A stretch of DNA of 64,000 bases, from positions 806,001 to 870,000 of the forward strand of contig JADDTR010000003.1 of NCBI GenBank assembly GCA_015345905.1. Direction: 5' to 3'. Of the stretch, positions 46,592 to 57,019 are shown piece by piece. The notes beneath the pieces are model-generated. The model did no database searches. It was not told the origin of the DNA and was given only the letters and a program-made list of their open reading frames with translations. The translations under genes and the position numbers were made by a program. The DNA comes from Aotearoamyces nothofagi. Taxonomy: Eukaryota; Ascomycota; Leotiomycetes; Leotiales; Tympanidaceae. Position 1 is the first letter of the stretch; every line of letters starts with the position of its first letter.

Positions 46592-48059
46592 GAATTAGGA
46601 AGGATAGCAAGGCACACGGCCATCATACAGCAAGCACATTGCCGTGAGCACATAACTGGCGAATCTAAGAGGCTATTAAAACAAAATCGCTTCATTTACA
46701 CATTGAGTTCTCAATGAAAGGCGAACATATCCTCGCCGGCAGAGTCATTATTCAGGCCCACCATTGTACTGCCCGTTATTCGTTACTCAAGCCCAGACTG
46801 TGATGGAGCATTCCAAAGCCCGCGTTGGTTGATACTCTCGCTGTATGGAGTAGGAGGTGGCCATGATCACACAGAACATGTCGGTCTTGTATAACACGCA
46901 CTGCAGGCTTTCACCGCCAGCGTAGCTGCGTAGCTGTACTCGTAACAGCGGCTACGGCTGATGAAAGAAGCTTTCTTCGATGCTTGTCTTTGGCTAAGCC
47001 GCCCGTCGTGTTTGTTTCATGCACACATCAATCTAAGGTACTGTACGCCGATCCAAAAATCGCATCGAGGCTGGAGGGCTCCACCAAAGCCCGCTCCAAT
47101 AAGGCTTCAACTTTGGCGAAATCGACGGATACGTCGTAATGCTCGAGCAAGGGCACCTCCGACTCGTGGGCCCTTCCTGGTCCTCCACGGCATTCTCGCT
47201 GTCGAGATGAGCCTGTACAGTACGTGCTCGTATCTGCAAGCAGTGGCGGCAGTGCCGGCAGTGACGGGCGCCAGAAATGCTTCTGTTGATCGGATCTAGA
47301 GGTCCTCGACTTGCGCGCATCGACGAATCTGGCGCGTCGGCGTTTGTCGGGCTGGGAGAGTTGATCGCTGGAAGCATCTCCAAAAGGCCTGCCTGCGCCT
47401 TCATTCTGCGGCATGATCTGGTCCCAAGGCCCTCGCGGCCCTCACGGCCCTCCCCTCCGCTCCCCACTCCTCCACCTCCACTAAATCTGCTGCTGCCATC
47501 TTCACTGCCGTAGGGAGCGACAACGACTCCACCACTCCACTACTCTCCCCAACCCCAAATACTGCATCTTTCCACATTTCCAGGCCCCGAGAGCGATTTT
47601 AGCAGTCCGCAGTGCGCTGTTGGCGGTCCCTTAGTTTGTCCCCCGGGCGACTGTCATGCTCCGCCACTCGGGCACTAAAACTCCCTCAACACCCACCACA
47701 GCGTGCCACCTTTGCCCGTTAGCGGGAAGTCGCGTATGAGAACCCGTCTCATCCCTCTGACGCCCGGATTCCGAGGTTCCTCAAACTTACATGCTCTAAA
47801 CGTCTAATAAGAGATCGTCTTCTCCAAATTATACTGCGGGACAGTCCAGAAGATCCAGAGGACTTGTCGCAATCTTGCATCGGACACCCGGCAGATCTTG
47901 GGCCCAAGCTGCTCGGCGCTCTCACTTCTCTCTGTTGCAGCGGCGTCGGATGCTCCAGGCGTTGATAATCGCGGTTCCCAGTACAGGTAGCCAAGAGTTT
48001 GAAATCTCTTGGCACACAATCACCTTACGATCGACTTGGCGTTCAACGACCACAAGAGC
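46592..48059. other. 1.5 kb upstream region of palF
   Basis: Long gap before the PalF start. The middle (about 47030-47520) is GC-rich with repeated GCGGCCCT-like words and a poly-pyrimidine end. ORFs on both strands lack domains. A PacC-type site cluster lies next to the gene and is listed separately. Confidence 0.5.
47990..48040. promoter_or_regulatory. Cluster of three PacC/Rim101-type hexamers
   Basis: GCCAAG occurs at 47990-47995 (+), and its complement CTTGGC at 48008-48013 and 48035-48040, all within 70 bp of the palF ATG. PacC binds GCCARG, and yeast and Candida Rim101 repress RIM8. By chance, one GCCAAG on either strand is expected about every 2 kb. Binding is inferred. Confidence 0.4.
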
Positions 48060-50532
48060 ATGTGCGCAAATGTCTCTCCGCAGGCTTCTGTCTCTTCGCA
48101 GGCTTTGAGGCCCGTTGCATCGGCCAGAGCTTCATTCTTCTCCCGTCTGACTTCGCCGTTACGGTCGCGCACAAGAAACATCGCCGACTTCCACATTCAG
48201 CCTCTAGAGCCACACCGCAAATACTCCCCAGGGGACGTTGTGAAGGGCATGGTAGTTCTCACTATAGTCAAACCCATTCGCATTACCCATCTTACAGTCT
48301 CGCTCCATGGCTTTGTGCGTGTGTACAAGACGCCTAATGGGACCAACGATTCTACGTCCAACGATACCCCGTTGACGGCAGCTCCCAACAGCAAGAGGGC
48401 ACAGTATTTCGGCAACGGCCACGCTTCTCTCTTTCAGGATGAAGTCACTTTATGTGGCGAGGGCCGACTCGAAGTCGGCGTGTATGAGTTTGAATTTAAT
48501 CTCGAGTTCCCTAAGAAAGAAATCCCAAGCAGCATTGATGTAAGTTTGTATCCTCAGCTACTCGATCGCCTGCCTACCTTCTTACTCACATGGGATTTAG
48601 TTCGAAAGGGGCACCATATCTTACATAATCCGGTCGACTATCACACGGCCTACCTCCATAACCCCGACCTCCATCTGCGAACAAAGGGTATCTTTAGTCG
48701 AGACTGTCGACATTGGCCCCATGCTTGTACCGAAACCCCGAGTAATATCCTTGGAGCCTATTCCTAAAAGATCGAGGAAACATTCGAAGGCAAAGCTCAA
48801 GACCGAATATGATGCCCATGATGCGGCTTGCATATCTGACGCTCCTAAGGATACGGAGTCTCCTGTTACTGAAGAGTCGGCCAGTCAGCGTGGATCTGGA
48901 GATAATCCCCCAAATACACCTCGGAGTCCCATCAATGGCGATACTCAAAGCGAAACAAGCGGAGAAAGTGTAGTCAGCAGCAGTACTGGCGTCAGCTTCA
49001 AGCTAGGGCCGGTCCAATCCGTGAAAGGCGGAAGAGAGAGCAAGAGCAGCGTTAGCAACGGGCCAGGAATAAATAAGACTATCACTACTACAATTGAGCT
49101 CCTCAAGGCCGGCTGCTTGGCCGGCGATAGTGTATCATTGAAGGTCTCAATACAGCATACAAAACGCATCAAGAGTATGCATGGCATTATTATTACCCTG
49201 TATAGGCAGGGAAGGATTGATTCGGCACCACCACTTTCACTTTTCACGGACATCAAAGGGAAGGCTGCAGAAAAGTTAAAACACGAGGAATACTATCCAA
49301 AATCAAAGACAGGCCTCGGTGGGCTATCTTTATCGTCTGCCGGATCTAGTAGCGTGTTCCGCAAGGACCTTTCTCAAACATTTGCGCCGATCCTAATTGA
49401 CCCTACAACATTGTCAACAGTTGTCAGCGCTTCAATACGGGTGCCAGAAGATGTCTTTCCGACAATCACTGGTGTCCCGGGGCAGATGATCAGCTTTAGG
49501 TACTATGTTGAAGTCGTTGTTGATCTTGGCGGCAAGCTTGCTGGCCAGGAGAGGCATCTTCCACGATTAGGAATGATGAGCTTGCCGTCCTTTTCGAACA
49601 CCAATCCTCAGCCTATTGGCCGTGAAAGTGCGTCAGCTAATATGCTGGCTGCCTGGGGTGGCAATATCGTGAATACTGATCATATACGGCGTGAGAAAAG
49701 CGTGGTCGCTTGCGTATTTGAGATTATTGTAGGTACTACGGATAGTACGCATCTTCGAGGACGGGGCAACACGGTCACCAAACGGAGTAGGGATGTGACA
49801 CCAGCTTCTCCACGTTCATTAGCCCGGGTAGGCGAGCATGAAGTCCCGCACGACCAGTTTGTTGAGCAATCTCTCACAGAGGGGCCTTATCACTATGAAC
49901 CTGACCAAGACTATCCCGAAGGACTATTTCCCCACCAGGAAAGCGAACACGTTTACCAACAGAATCATGACCCTTACACCCAGGCGCAACAAATTCCTTC
50001 TTACACGGACGTCGCTGTACCACCTCCTGAAATACCAGACGATGAAGGTCTAACCGAGAAGGAACGTGTTCGGCTTGCCGAGGAGAGACTACTACCTAGC
50101 CAGCCTCCACAGGATTATAGTTCTTTGAGGACAATATTACCTTCAGCACCGGAAGAACCCCTTGATTCTTATGGCCCTCAGGAGGCACCGACTCCGAGGG
50201 CCCCTGCAGGCCCTTCCTATCATGCTTACAATGCAGCAAACACGCATGGCATACCATCGGCACCGGGTTTAGACGATCTGGTCCCTCCGAGTGCCAGCGA
50301 TGCCACGGAGGATAAACAAGAGCTAGAACGCCAGCGACTTATGGCAGAGGCAAGCTCACCTTCAGACTTTCCCCATGACGAGGATAATGTAGGCGAGGGA
50401 AGTAGTGTGGTTCATCATGAACCGACAGCACCGGTTCTCACGGAAGAGGATGAGTATGATATGCAGTACTCGAACCATATCCACCCAGGGGCCAGTGGGC
50501 AACATGAAAGCCTGCCCAGGTATGTGCGTTGA
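48060..50532 (+). CDS. palF: Arrestin-like pH-signalling protein PalF/RIM8
   Basis: Arrestin-related adaptor that couples the PalH/Rim21 sensor to ESCRT in the ambient-pH pathway leading to PacC processing. Exons: 48060-48539 and 48601-50532, phase 0, 803 aa. The arrestin N-domain has HRKYSPGDVVKGMVVLTIVK, ITHLTVSLHGFVRVYK, and YFGNGHASLFQDE. The splice joins SSID to FERGTISYIIRST, restoring a family motif. The arrestin C-domain is rebuilt by ETSGESVVS to ISFRYYVEVVVDLGG. The C-terminal 250 residues are Pro/Glu-rich and disordered. The start is the ATG at 48060 (MCANVSPQ); the upstream frame has only a TTG. The protein closely matches Neurospora palF/prr-3 as I remember it. Confidence 0.93.
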
Positions 50533-51442
50533 GTGACGAGATATCCATGTGCGGGAGGAGACCTGATGAACAGAATAACGAAGCCTCATATGGCATATGT
50601 ATGTATTGAGTCGAATTTAAATGACCTGTAGTATAAGTAGGAGCCGCTATTCTAGATACCGGCAATAATGAATCCAGACGACTGAGCCCAGACGACTTGC
50701 AGAAAGAGCGATCAACGCCGTGCTGCTTGATGTTGGTGTCTTGCCGGCAGACGCATGTAAATCTTCCCAGTCTGGCTCGGGAGGCAGGAGGCCAAAGGCC
50801 AAAGGTCAGCGTCGCATTTTCGCATGTCGCGTCATGCGGCGACGACGCCAAAAAGCAAAGACTCCCAGGCACGTGCTCCTCTTTTCAGACTTTCTCTCTT
50901 GCAGGGCTCCCTTGAAGGCCGGGAAATGCGCAGAAGTGGAGAATGGGGATCGGCGAAAGGTGCGAGGGAAGACTGGGCGCCTCTCCTCTCTCCCCATTCC
51001 TCTCTCCCCTTATCTCTATGCCCCGCGGCCGCTGCGTTATCTCTCCCTCTGTTTTATCGTTTATCTTTTATCTCTGCGCGGTGGAAGACCGGGATGTCAT
51101 ATTTGGCGTTTTGTAATTTGCTCCTTATCTCTCTGCTCTCTGTTTTGGGCGGATTGTGTGTATATAACATATATATATATATATATATTCCTAGATTTAC
51201 TGAGCTGTACCGTGGTGATAATTGCAATTGGGATATTGCGATACATTCAGTACGCAACATTCACGATCAACCCTCTCACGGCCGCTACTGCCACTGCCCC
51301 GCCGAAAGCCGTCATCGCTCGAACTAAATACCTGACCTCCGACCAAAACCCAAAAACCAGGGCAGACGAAGCTGGATACCTGCGGCAATTCTCTTCAAGG
51401 CCACCCTTTCAAGGAGGCGCGCGTTGCCCATTTTTCGACGAG
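50533..51442. other. Upstream region of FMP42-like gene
   Basis: About 0.9 kb between two plus-strand genes. It contains CT-rich stretches (about 50975-51075) and an AT run (about 51169-51187). The transporter frame stays open through most of this region but without conserved sequence. Confidence 0.5.
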
Positions 51443-53191
51443 ATGTCTTTGTCTAGAGTCTCGTCGAGCCATTCCTGCTCTTTGGATCGAGCACCCTCGC
51501 CCTCTCCCAACGGACGCCAAGAGAGGAGGCTCAGCTTCAATCCTCTGCCCCACGAATGGAATCCACCAAGCACAGACACCGCGGCAGCCATTGTCGCCTT
51601 TGAAGTGCCCAAGTCGAGAAGAATCCGTAAGTGCGCCAAGTGCACCATGCACGCAATCCACTGCCCGTTATCAGAGCTGACCCCCGAGCCAGTGCAGGTC
51701 GCCGTTGCGGTCTTCTACTGCCTCTTCGCCGCCGGGATCGTCTTTGGCTACGCTGCCATAAAACCCGTTCTGATCAGCGAAGGCGTGTATCGAAACCTGT
51801 GTACGCAAGACGAATTGGATGAGAATGTTCGCGTGTGCTATGCGCAGGAGATCCATCTAAACCTCATGTTCACGATTGCGGCTGTTGGAACAAACGTTGC
51901 AGCTCTCCCAATTGGGGCAATACTCGACCACTTTGGACCCAGAGCCTGCGGCATAATCGGCAGCTTTCTGCTAGCAATCGGCGCTCTCCTGCTTGCGTTT
52001 GCTTGGGACTTGCCCTTCGACACTTATACGCCCGGTTATCTATTCCTCGCGCTTGGTGGCCCATTTTGCTTTATATCTGCTTTCCAATTATCAAACACAT
52101 TTCCGAAATACTCTGGACTCATCCTTGCGTTGCTTACTGGAGCTTTCGATACCTCCAGTGCAGTTTTTCTCATATACCGCCTCATATACCAATGGAGCAA
52201 TGGCAAATTCTGGCCAAAATACTTCTTCCTTATCTATCTTATCGTCCCTGCCTTTATTCTTACTGTCCAGATCTTCCTCATGCCAAAACATTCATATAAG
52301 ACGTTGAACGAGCTTGTTAAGGACATGGAAGGCCCGGATGATATTCCGGAAGATCAGGTAGACGAGCATACCGCTTTACTTCGCGACGAGCGGCGTCGCC
52401 GCCGGGAATCCGTTGTCTCAGAGGTCGACGAGGTTCTAGGCACGGAAAACACGGACAGGCGGATCAAGCAGGAGCAGCATATGCAGAAGGTATCGGGCGT
52501 TTTTGGTGTGCTCCATGGAAAAACTGCGACGCAGCAGGTATTTTCGCCGTGGTTTGTTCTCATGACTCTATTTACGATCATCCAAATGACGCGCATCAAC
52601 TTCTTTGTCGCCACTATACAACCTCAATACGAGTATATGTTTTCATCTTATGAGAAGGCTGTCGAAATCAATGACTTTTTTGATTTTGCATTACCGCTTG
52701 GAGGAGTTATTTCCATCCCTTTCATAGGATTCATCCTAGACCACACAAGTACGGTCTTCGTCCTAGGTTGCCTAGTCACATTTGCAAGTATAGTGGGAGC
52801 CCTGGGTGTTCTGCCATATACATGGGCTGCATATACCAATGTTTGCCTCTTCGTCCTCTACCGGCCTTTCTTTTACACTTCGGTGTCGGATTATTCCGCT
52901 AAGGTTTTCGGATTTACTACTTTTGGGAAAGTCTATGGACTCATCATCTGTTTGGCTGGTCTAGGCAATTTCAGCCAGAGTGGTCTTGATGCCCTGGTAC
53001 ACAAGGTTTTCAACGGAAACCCTGTACCTGTAAACCTGGGGCTTCTGGTTGCTGCGTTGGCTGTAGGACTGATACTAGTCGTCTTTGTTGCTGTCAGATC
53101 TTACCAATTGGAGCGAGAAAGCCTCGTAAAGGAAGCAGAGAATGCCGAAGAGACGATGATGCCGGGGGCCGAATATACCGAGAGATTATAG
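51443..53191 (+). CDS. FMP42: MFS transporter, FMP42/SLC43-like
   Basis: Predicted membrane transporter of the major facilitator superfamily, 582 aa, single exon. The start is the ATG at 51443 (MSLSRVSSSHS). A cytosolic N-terminus of about 85 residues is followed by TM1 (AVAVFYCLFAAGIVFGYAAI) and the DHFGPRACG loop between TM2 and TM3, an MFS signature. A total of 10-12 spans can be counted. The acidic/basic central loop (about 295-355, DEHTALLRDERRRRRES) separates the halves. The second half has GFILDHTSTVFVLG, the repeat of the signature, and RPFFYTSVSDYSAKVFGF, typical of the SLC43/Fmp42 group. Human SLC43 members carry amino acids; the substrate here is unknown. Confidence 0.9.
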   Translation: MSLSRVSSSHSCSLDRAPSPSPNGRQERRLSFNPLPHEWNPPSTDTAAAIVAFEVPKSRRIRKCAKCTMHAIHCPLSELTPEPVQVAVAVFYCLFAAGIVFGYAAIKPVLISEGVYRNLCTQDELDENVRVCYAQEIHLNLMFTIAAVGTNVAALPIGAILDHFGPRACGIIGSFLLAIGALLLAFAWDLPFDTYTPGYLFLALGGPFCFISAFQLSNTFPKYSGLILALLTGAFDTSSAVFLIYRLIYQWSNGKFWPKYFFLIYLIVPAFILTVQIFLMPKHSYKTLNELVKDMEGPDDIPEDQVDEHTALLRDERRRRRESVVSEVDEVLGTENTDRRIKQEQHMQKVSGVFGVLHGKTATQQVFSPWFVLMTLFTIIQMTRINFFVATIQPQYEYMFSSYEKAVEINDFFDFALPLGGVISIPFIGFILDHTSTVFVLGCLVTFASIVGALGVLPYTWAAYTNVCLFVLYRPFFYTSVSDYSAKVFGFTTFGKVYGLIICLAGLGNFSQSGLDALVHKVFNGNPVPVNLGLLVAALAVGLILVVFVAVRSYQLERESLVKEAENAEETMMPGAEYTERL

Positions 53192-54076
53192 AGATGTTGT
53201 CACGCCGATGATATCATGGCATATTTTGAGCTTTAGCGTCAGTGTGGAGAGGGTGACTCTGCGAGTGGATATTTAACTATGAAAAGCGCAGAGTCCAGAC
53301 TGCAGTCAGAAGCCAGTGCCATTTCAATATAGCCCTTATGCCCCGGATCATGACATGATGGCTCTGCGCATCTATTTGGCTATTAGCCGCTAGGAAGACG
53401 AATACATTGTCCTAAAGGCATTTAGCTCCAATGCTGGCTGGCTTGTTATCAATATCTCGACCGCAACATAGCATTACGTATTGCATATTATTACATACCT
53501 TGGGTGAGAATATCGTGCTCCTCGCCATCACGAGCTATAAAGAAGGAAACCCAAAGGAATCAATTGGGCGCAAATCGAATACCGGCATGTACGCAGTAAG
53601 TATGCTGACCCATTCTCGAGTACGCGTGCGGGAGGCGGGAGCGGGAAAGACGGAGCAGCAGAGCATGAGACTCCCCTGCCCCCAAACCAAGCAACATCGA
53701 CTCGACGACCGGCGCAGCAGGCCACCCGTCAAACCTTCTCCCCCAACTCCCGAATCACACCACCGCAGCGCAAAGAAGCTGAGGCAAAGCAACATACGAT
53801 GCGTACATATCTTTACCCCTCCCCGTCCCCTACCCCACACTCGCCTCGGCCGGCGCGACTATAAAGACGCTGGACGCAGACCCGTACCCTCCGCTCTGTA
53901 AGAACTGGCGACAATAACAATAACAACTCAACAATCTTTTGCCTCTTTGATTTAAAAAAGACTTGTCTAGAAAGGGTCGTCTAGAAAGAACGGAAGAAAG
54001 AAATAAAAGACAAAGAAAAAGAAAAGAAAAGGACTTTATTTTTTGAGAAGGCAGGGAAATAAGAGAGGGGAATAAG
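53192..54076. other. Intergenic, no gene seen
   Basis: About 0.9 kb between plus-strand genes. A purine-rich stretch (about 53955-54075) lies just before the next ATG and is probably its leader. The one longer ORF (53431-53901) has no domain. Confidence 0.5.
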
Positions 54077-54619
54077 ATGTCGCAATCAGATGAGCCGCAT
54101 GTCAATCTCAATAAGGACCACGAGGAGGCCCTGGATGCACTGAGGGGTATCCCGGAGCCCCTGTATCGATTGAGGACTGAGGTGCTCAAAGATGGGATCG
54201 GGAATGCTGATTATCCGTCGAAAGTATTCGTAAGTCCCCAGTTCCTCTCCTTGTCCTCTCCGATTTCCGAACTCGTCACATGACACCTCTCCCACTGCTC
54301 ACCCCCAACACCTCCCTTGTCTGTTCACTCACAGGACTAATCCGGACACATGTGTAACCAGGTCTTCAAAAGCATCAGCGCACTCGACGCCGCGAGCACG
54401 CACCTGCAGCAGCTGCTGGGCGGCGCCTTCTCCGAGTACAAGATCCGCAAGACGGGGCCGGAAGAGGTGTCCGAGGCGGGCGACGATATCGAGGACGGCC
54501 GTACCGTGGCCATCACGGTGGAGTATGACTCGGTGACGGCCGACGAGAGCTGGTCCGAGTTCCTGGCGAGGCTGGCGGGCGTGGAGAAGGGGTGGAGTGT
54601 GGATAAGAGGCAGGGCTGA
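54077..54619 (+). CDS. Small hypothetical protein
   Basis: Two exons (54077-54229 and 54362-54619) are joined by a 132-bp intron with a GTAAGT donor and a CCAG acceptor, phase 0, giving 136 aa. A weaker donor at 54224 (GTATTC) would remove a doubled Val-Phe at the junction, so the junction is uncertain. The protein is acidic, with an N-terminal helix (NKDHEEALDALRGIPEPLYR), then SISALDAASTHLQQLLGG, then a beta-rich end (RTVAITVEYDSV, SWSEFLARLAG). I do not recognise a family. Convergent with the histone deacetylase gene. Confidence 0.65.
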
Positions 54620-54865
54620 TTAGGATGAGGGGATGGGGATTGTTTCTTTTAAAATAAAATAAATATTAAAATATGAAGGATCGCGGTTATTGTCACTGAA
54701 TGATGTGCTCTAGATGTGCTAGCTTTTGAAGGGATTGTTACTTGTAGCATTGAAAAGACCCCCGAGTAAAAAACATTCATACATAATTTTTTCCGACAAC
54801 GCCTTGCTATTGTACAGTAAAGGTATCGGCCCTCTCAGGCTCGCGAGAATATCCAGCCACGGCAG

Positions 54866-56284
54866 TCAATGCTCCATTGCTTCTCCGACCGCCTCCTCCT
54901 TCTCCCTCCTGAAGTCCTCGTCGTCCTCCCTGTCCTCGCGCAGTGCATCCTCGACCTCCTCCCTCTGGCCGCCGAGATCCGGGGGGAGCTCCTGCATCTG
55001 GACGCTGGGTGCCCAGTTGACGAAGCGCAGCTGCTCGCTGATGGAGCTGATGATGTCGTTGAGGCGCTTCGGCGTGTTCTTGTTCGGCCGGGTCTCTATG
55101 AGGAGCTCCTCCGGCGTCGGGAAGAGCGTGGTCTGCCGGAAGTGCGAGCGGAACGGCGTGTGGTCGGGGAGCGTGGGGTCGATTGTTGCCTGGCAGCCGA
55201 TTGCGATGCTCGTCTCGTTCGCCCATGCGCGAGCCACGTTTCTGGGGGTGTATCCTCCTCCGCCGACGAGCAGGAGAGGCAGCCTGAGCGACTTGCAGAA
55301 CGCCACGCAGGCCCCGTGTCCCTGGACCTGTAGGTTGAAGGGGCCTAGTCGATCTCCAGCCAAGGAATCTGCGCCGCATTGTAGGACGATTGCCGAGGGC
55401 TGAAAGCTATCCACGCACTTCTGTATGACAGTTTTGAAAAGCGACGTGTACTGTTCGTCAGTGATGCCGTCGTTAAGGGGCACGTTGACCGTGTGGTGAG
55501 CACCAGGGCTGGTTTCCGATTCCGGCCCCGTGCTTTCAAGTGGTCCTGTGCCTGGAAAGTAGTTGTCTTTGTCGTATTTGTGAAATGATACCGTCATGAC
55601 TCTATCGGTGGAGGAGAATGCTTCCTCGACGCCATCGCCATGATGTACATCGATATCAACGTAGAGCACTCGTGGATGATGACGGAGAAGCTGAAGGATC
55701 GCAAGAACGATGTCGTTCATGTAGCAAAACCCAGATGCTTCTGCCTTCTTTGCGTGATGAAGGCCTCCGGACCAGTTGATAGCAATGTCCGACTCGTGAT
55801 TGCAGAGTTTTCGAGCAGCGTCGATCGAAGCTCCCGCGTACATAGAACAGTACTCGAATAGGCCCTCGAAAATGGGACAATCATCGCTACCAAGGTTATG
55901 TGGGTGGGTTGGGAACTGCACAGGCTCTTCTGGCATGACAGTCTTGAGGTAATCGAGGTAATCTTGAGTATGGAACTCGGCGAGTTCCTCTGTGGTTGCT
56001 TTGCGCGATACGAAACTTGTCATCGCATACTGCATGCCGTATGACATGATGAGACCCTTTGCTAGTGTCAGGCGCCAGGGTTTCATCGGATGCATCCTAC
56101 CAAAATGATGCTTCTCAATGTCCGGGTTCAGATGCCAGGAGACCTTATAGCCCTTGGGCTTCACGATGCCATTTTTTCTGGCCGCATCTTTGACCTGGTC
56201 CAGGAAAGACTTGTTGTCACGATCATCATGCGTGGCGAAAGGAGGCCGGTATTCCAGGACGATGTTGCTCGCAGAACACACCAT
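54866..56284 (-). CDS. HOS2: Class I histone deacetylase, HOS2/HosA type
   Basis: Zinc-dependent lysine deacetylase of chromatin, in yeast the catalytic subunit of Set3C. Single exon, 472 aa, start at the ATG 56284. The opening KGYKVSWHLNPDIEKHHFGR then MHPMKPWRLTL is typical of Hos2. Catalytic residues seen: H176-H177 in GGLHHAKKAEASGF, zinc ligands D212 and H214 in DIDVHHGDGVEEAF and D306 in QCGADSLAGDRLG, and Y345 in GGGGYTPRNVARAW. All are intact, so it should be active. The C-terminus is very acidic and charged (EDREDDEDFRREKEE). It is divergent from an ING/PHD gene. An extra short 5' exon cannot be ruled out, because the frame stays open for about 25 codons above the ATG. Confidence 0.96.
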   Translation of the reverse strand: MVCSASNIVLEYRPPFATHDDRDNKSFLDQVKDAARKNGIVKPKGYKVSWHLNPDIEKHHFGRMHPMKPWRLTLAKGLIMSYGMQYAMTSFVSRKATTEELAEFHTQDYLDYLKTVMPEEPVQFPTHPHNLGSDDCPIFEGLFEYCSMYAGASIDAARKLCNHESDIAINWSGGLHHAKKAEASGFCYMNDIVLAILQLLRHHPRVLYVDIDVHHGDGVEEAFSSTDRVMTVSFHKYDKDNYFPGTGPLESTGPESETSPGAHHTVNVPLNDGITDEQYTSLFKTVIQKCVDSFQPSAIVLQCGADSLAGDRLGPFNLQVQGHGACVAFCKSLRLPLLLVGGGGYTPRNVARAWANETSIAIGCQATIDPTLPDHTPFRSHFRQTTLFPTPEELLIETRPNKNTPKRLNDIISSISEQLRFVNWAPSVQMQELPPDLGGQREEVEDALREDREDDEDFRREKEEAVGEAMEH

Positions 56285-57019
56285 AACTCCGGTGAAGAAG
56301 GCCTTTGCCCCCAGGTAGTAACGAAGAGCAGAACAGCCGTTTGATGGTGGTGTTTGCCGGTAGAGCCTCTAGATGCTTAGGTGCTTAGATGCGCAGACGG
56401 TCAGAAACCCGAGAACTTTGTAAAATATTGTCTCTCGGTGTGAGAGAAACAACAAAAGCGCGGTACTGGTGTCTGCGCGTTCGCTGCACCTCAAGGCTAG
56501 ACCAGACGTGGTGCAATGGGTATTAACGGGAACTCCTTGGCCACCGACGCGCATACGGTACAGAGCAAGCTTTTGCAATTGCCCGTATATCCCAACTCTC
56601 AACGGAAGATTATGTATATATACTCTTATATAGTCCAGCACCAGGCGCAGCTAAAAATAAGTGGTGTATGCGGGAAGCATAGTAGGGATGAAGTTGTAAG
56701 GGCATATGGTGTTGAGGCTCGGCGGGAACATGCATATACCTTTATGCGAGGCGCAAATGACTGATTCGGGATTAGCTTCTGCAGAGGCGAGGCTGAGGAA
56801 TCGGTACAACGCTAAGCACGGTGGCACGGTCCGAGAGTTAACATAATCGATTCCTTCCTCATCTCCCAACGTCATTCACTTCTTCGCACTCGGGAGTTGC
56901 TACAGAGCTCTTAGCCATCACCGAAGTTTAGAACAAAGAACAGGGCTTCAAGGTAAGAATACTATGCTTAACCCTTATATTTTGTACAGCGTGCCCAGGA
57001 TTCTACGATATTAACAATC
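56285..57019. promoter_or_regulatory. Divergent promoter between HOS2 and ING gene
   Basis: 735 bp between two divergent starts of chromatin genes; promoters of both must lie here. No specific factor site assigned. Confidence 0.5.

Noticed and set aside
48009-48059. Upstream extension of palF
   Set aside because: It begins with TTG and has no ATG; the ATG at 48060 fits the family better.
54807-55379. Second long minus-strand ORF inside the HOS2 gene, and antisense ORFs there
   Set aside because: GC-rich codon bias of HOS2 opens the other frames; only the HOS2 frame has conserved motifs.
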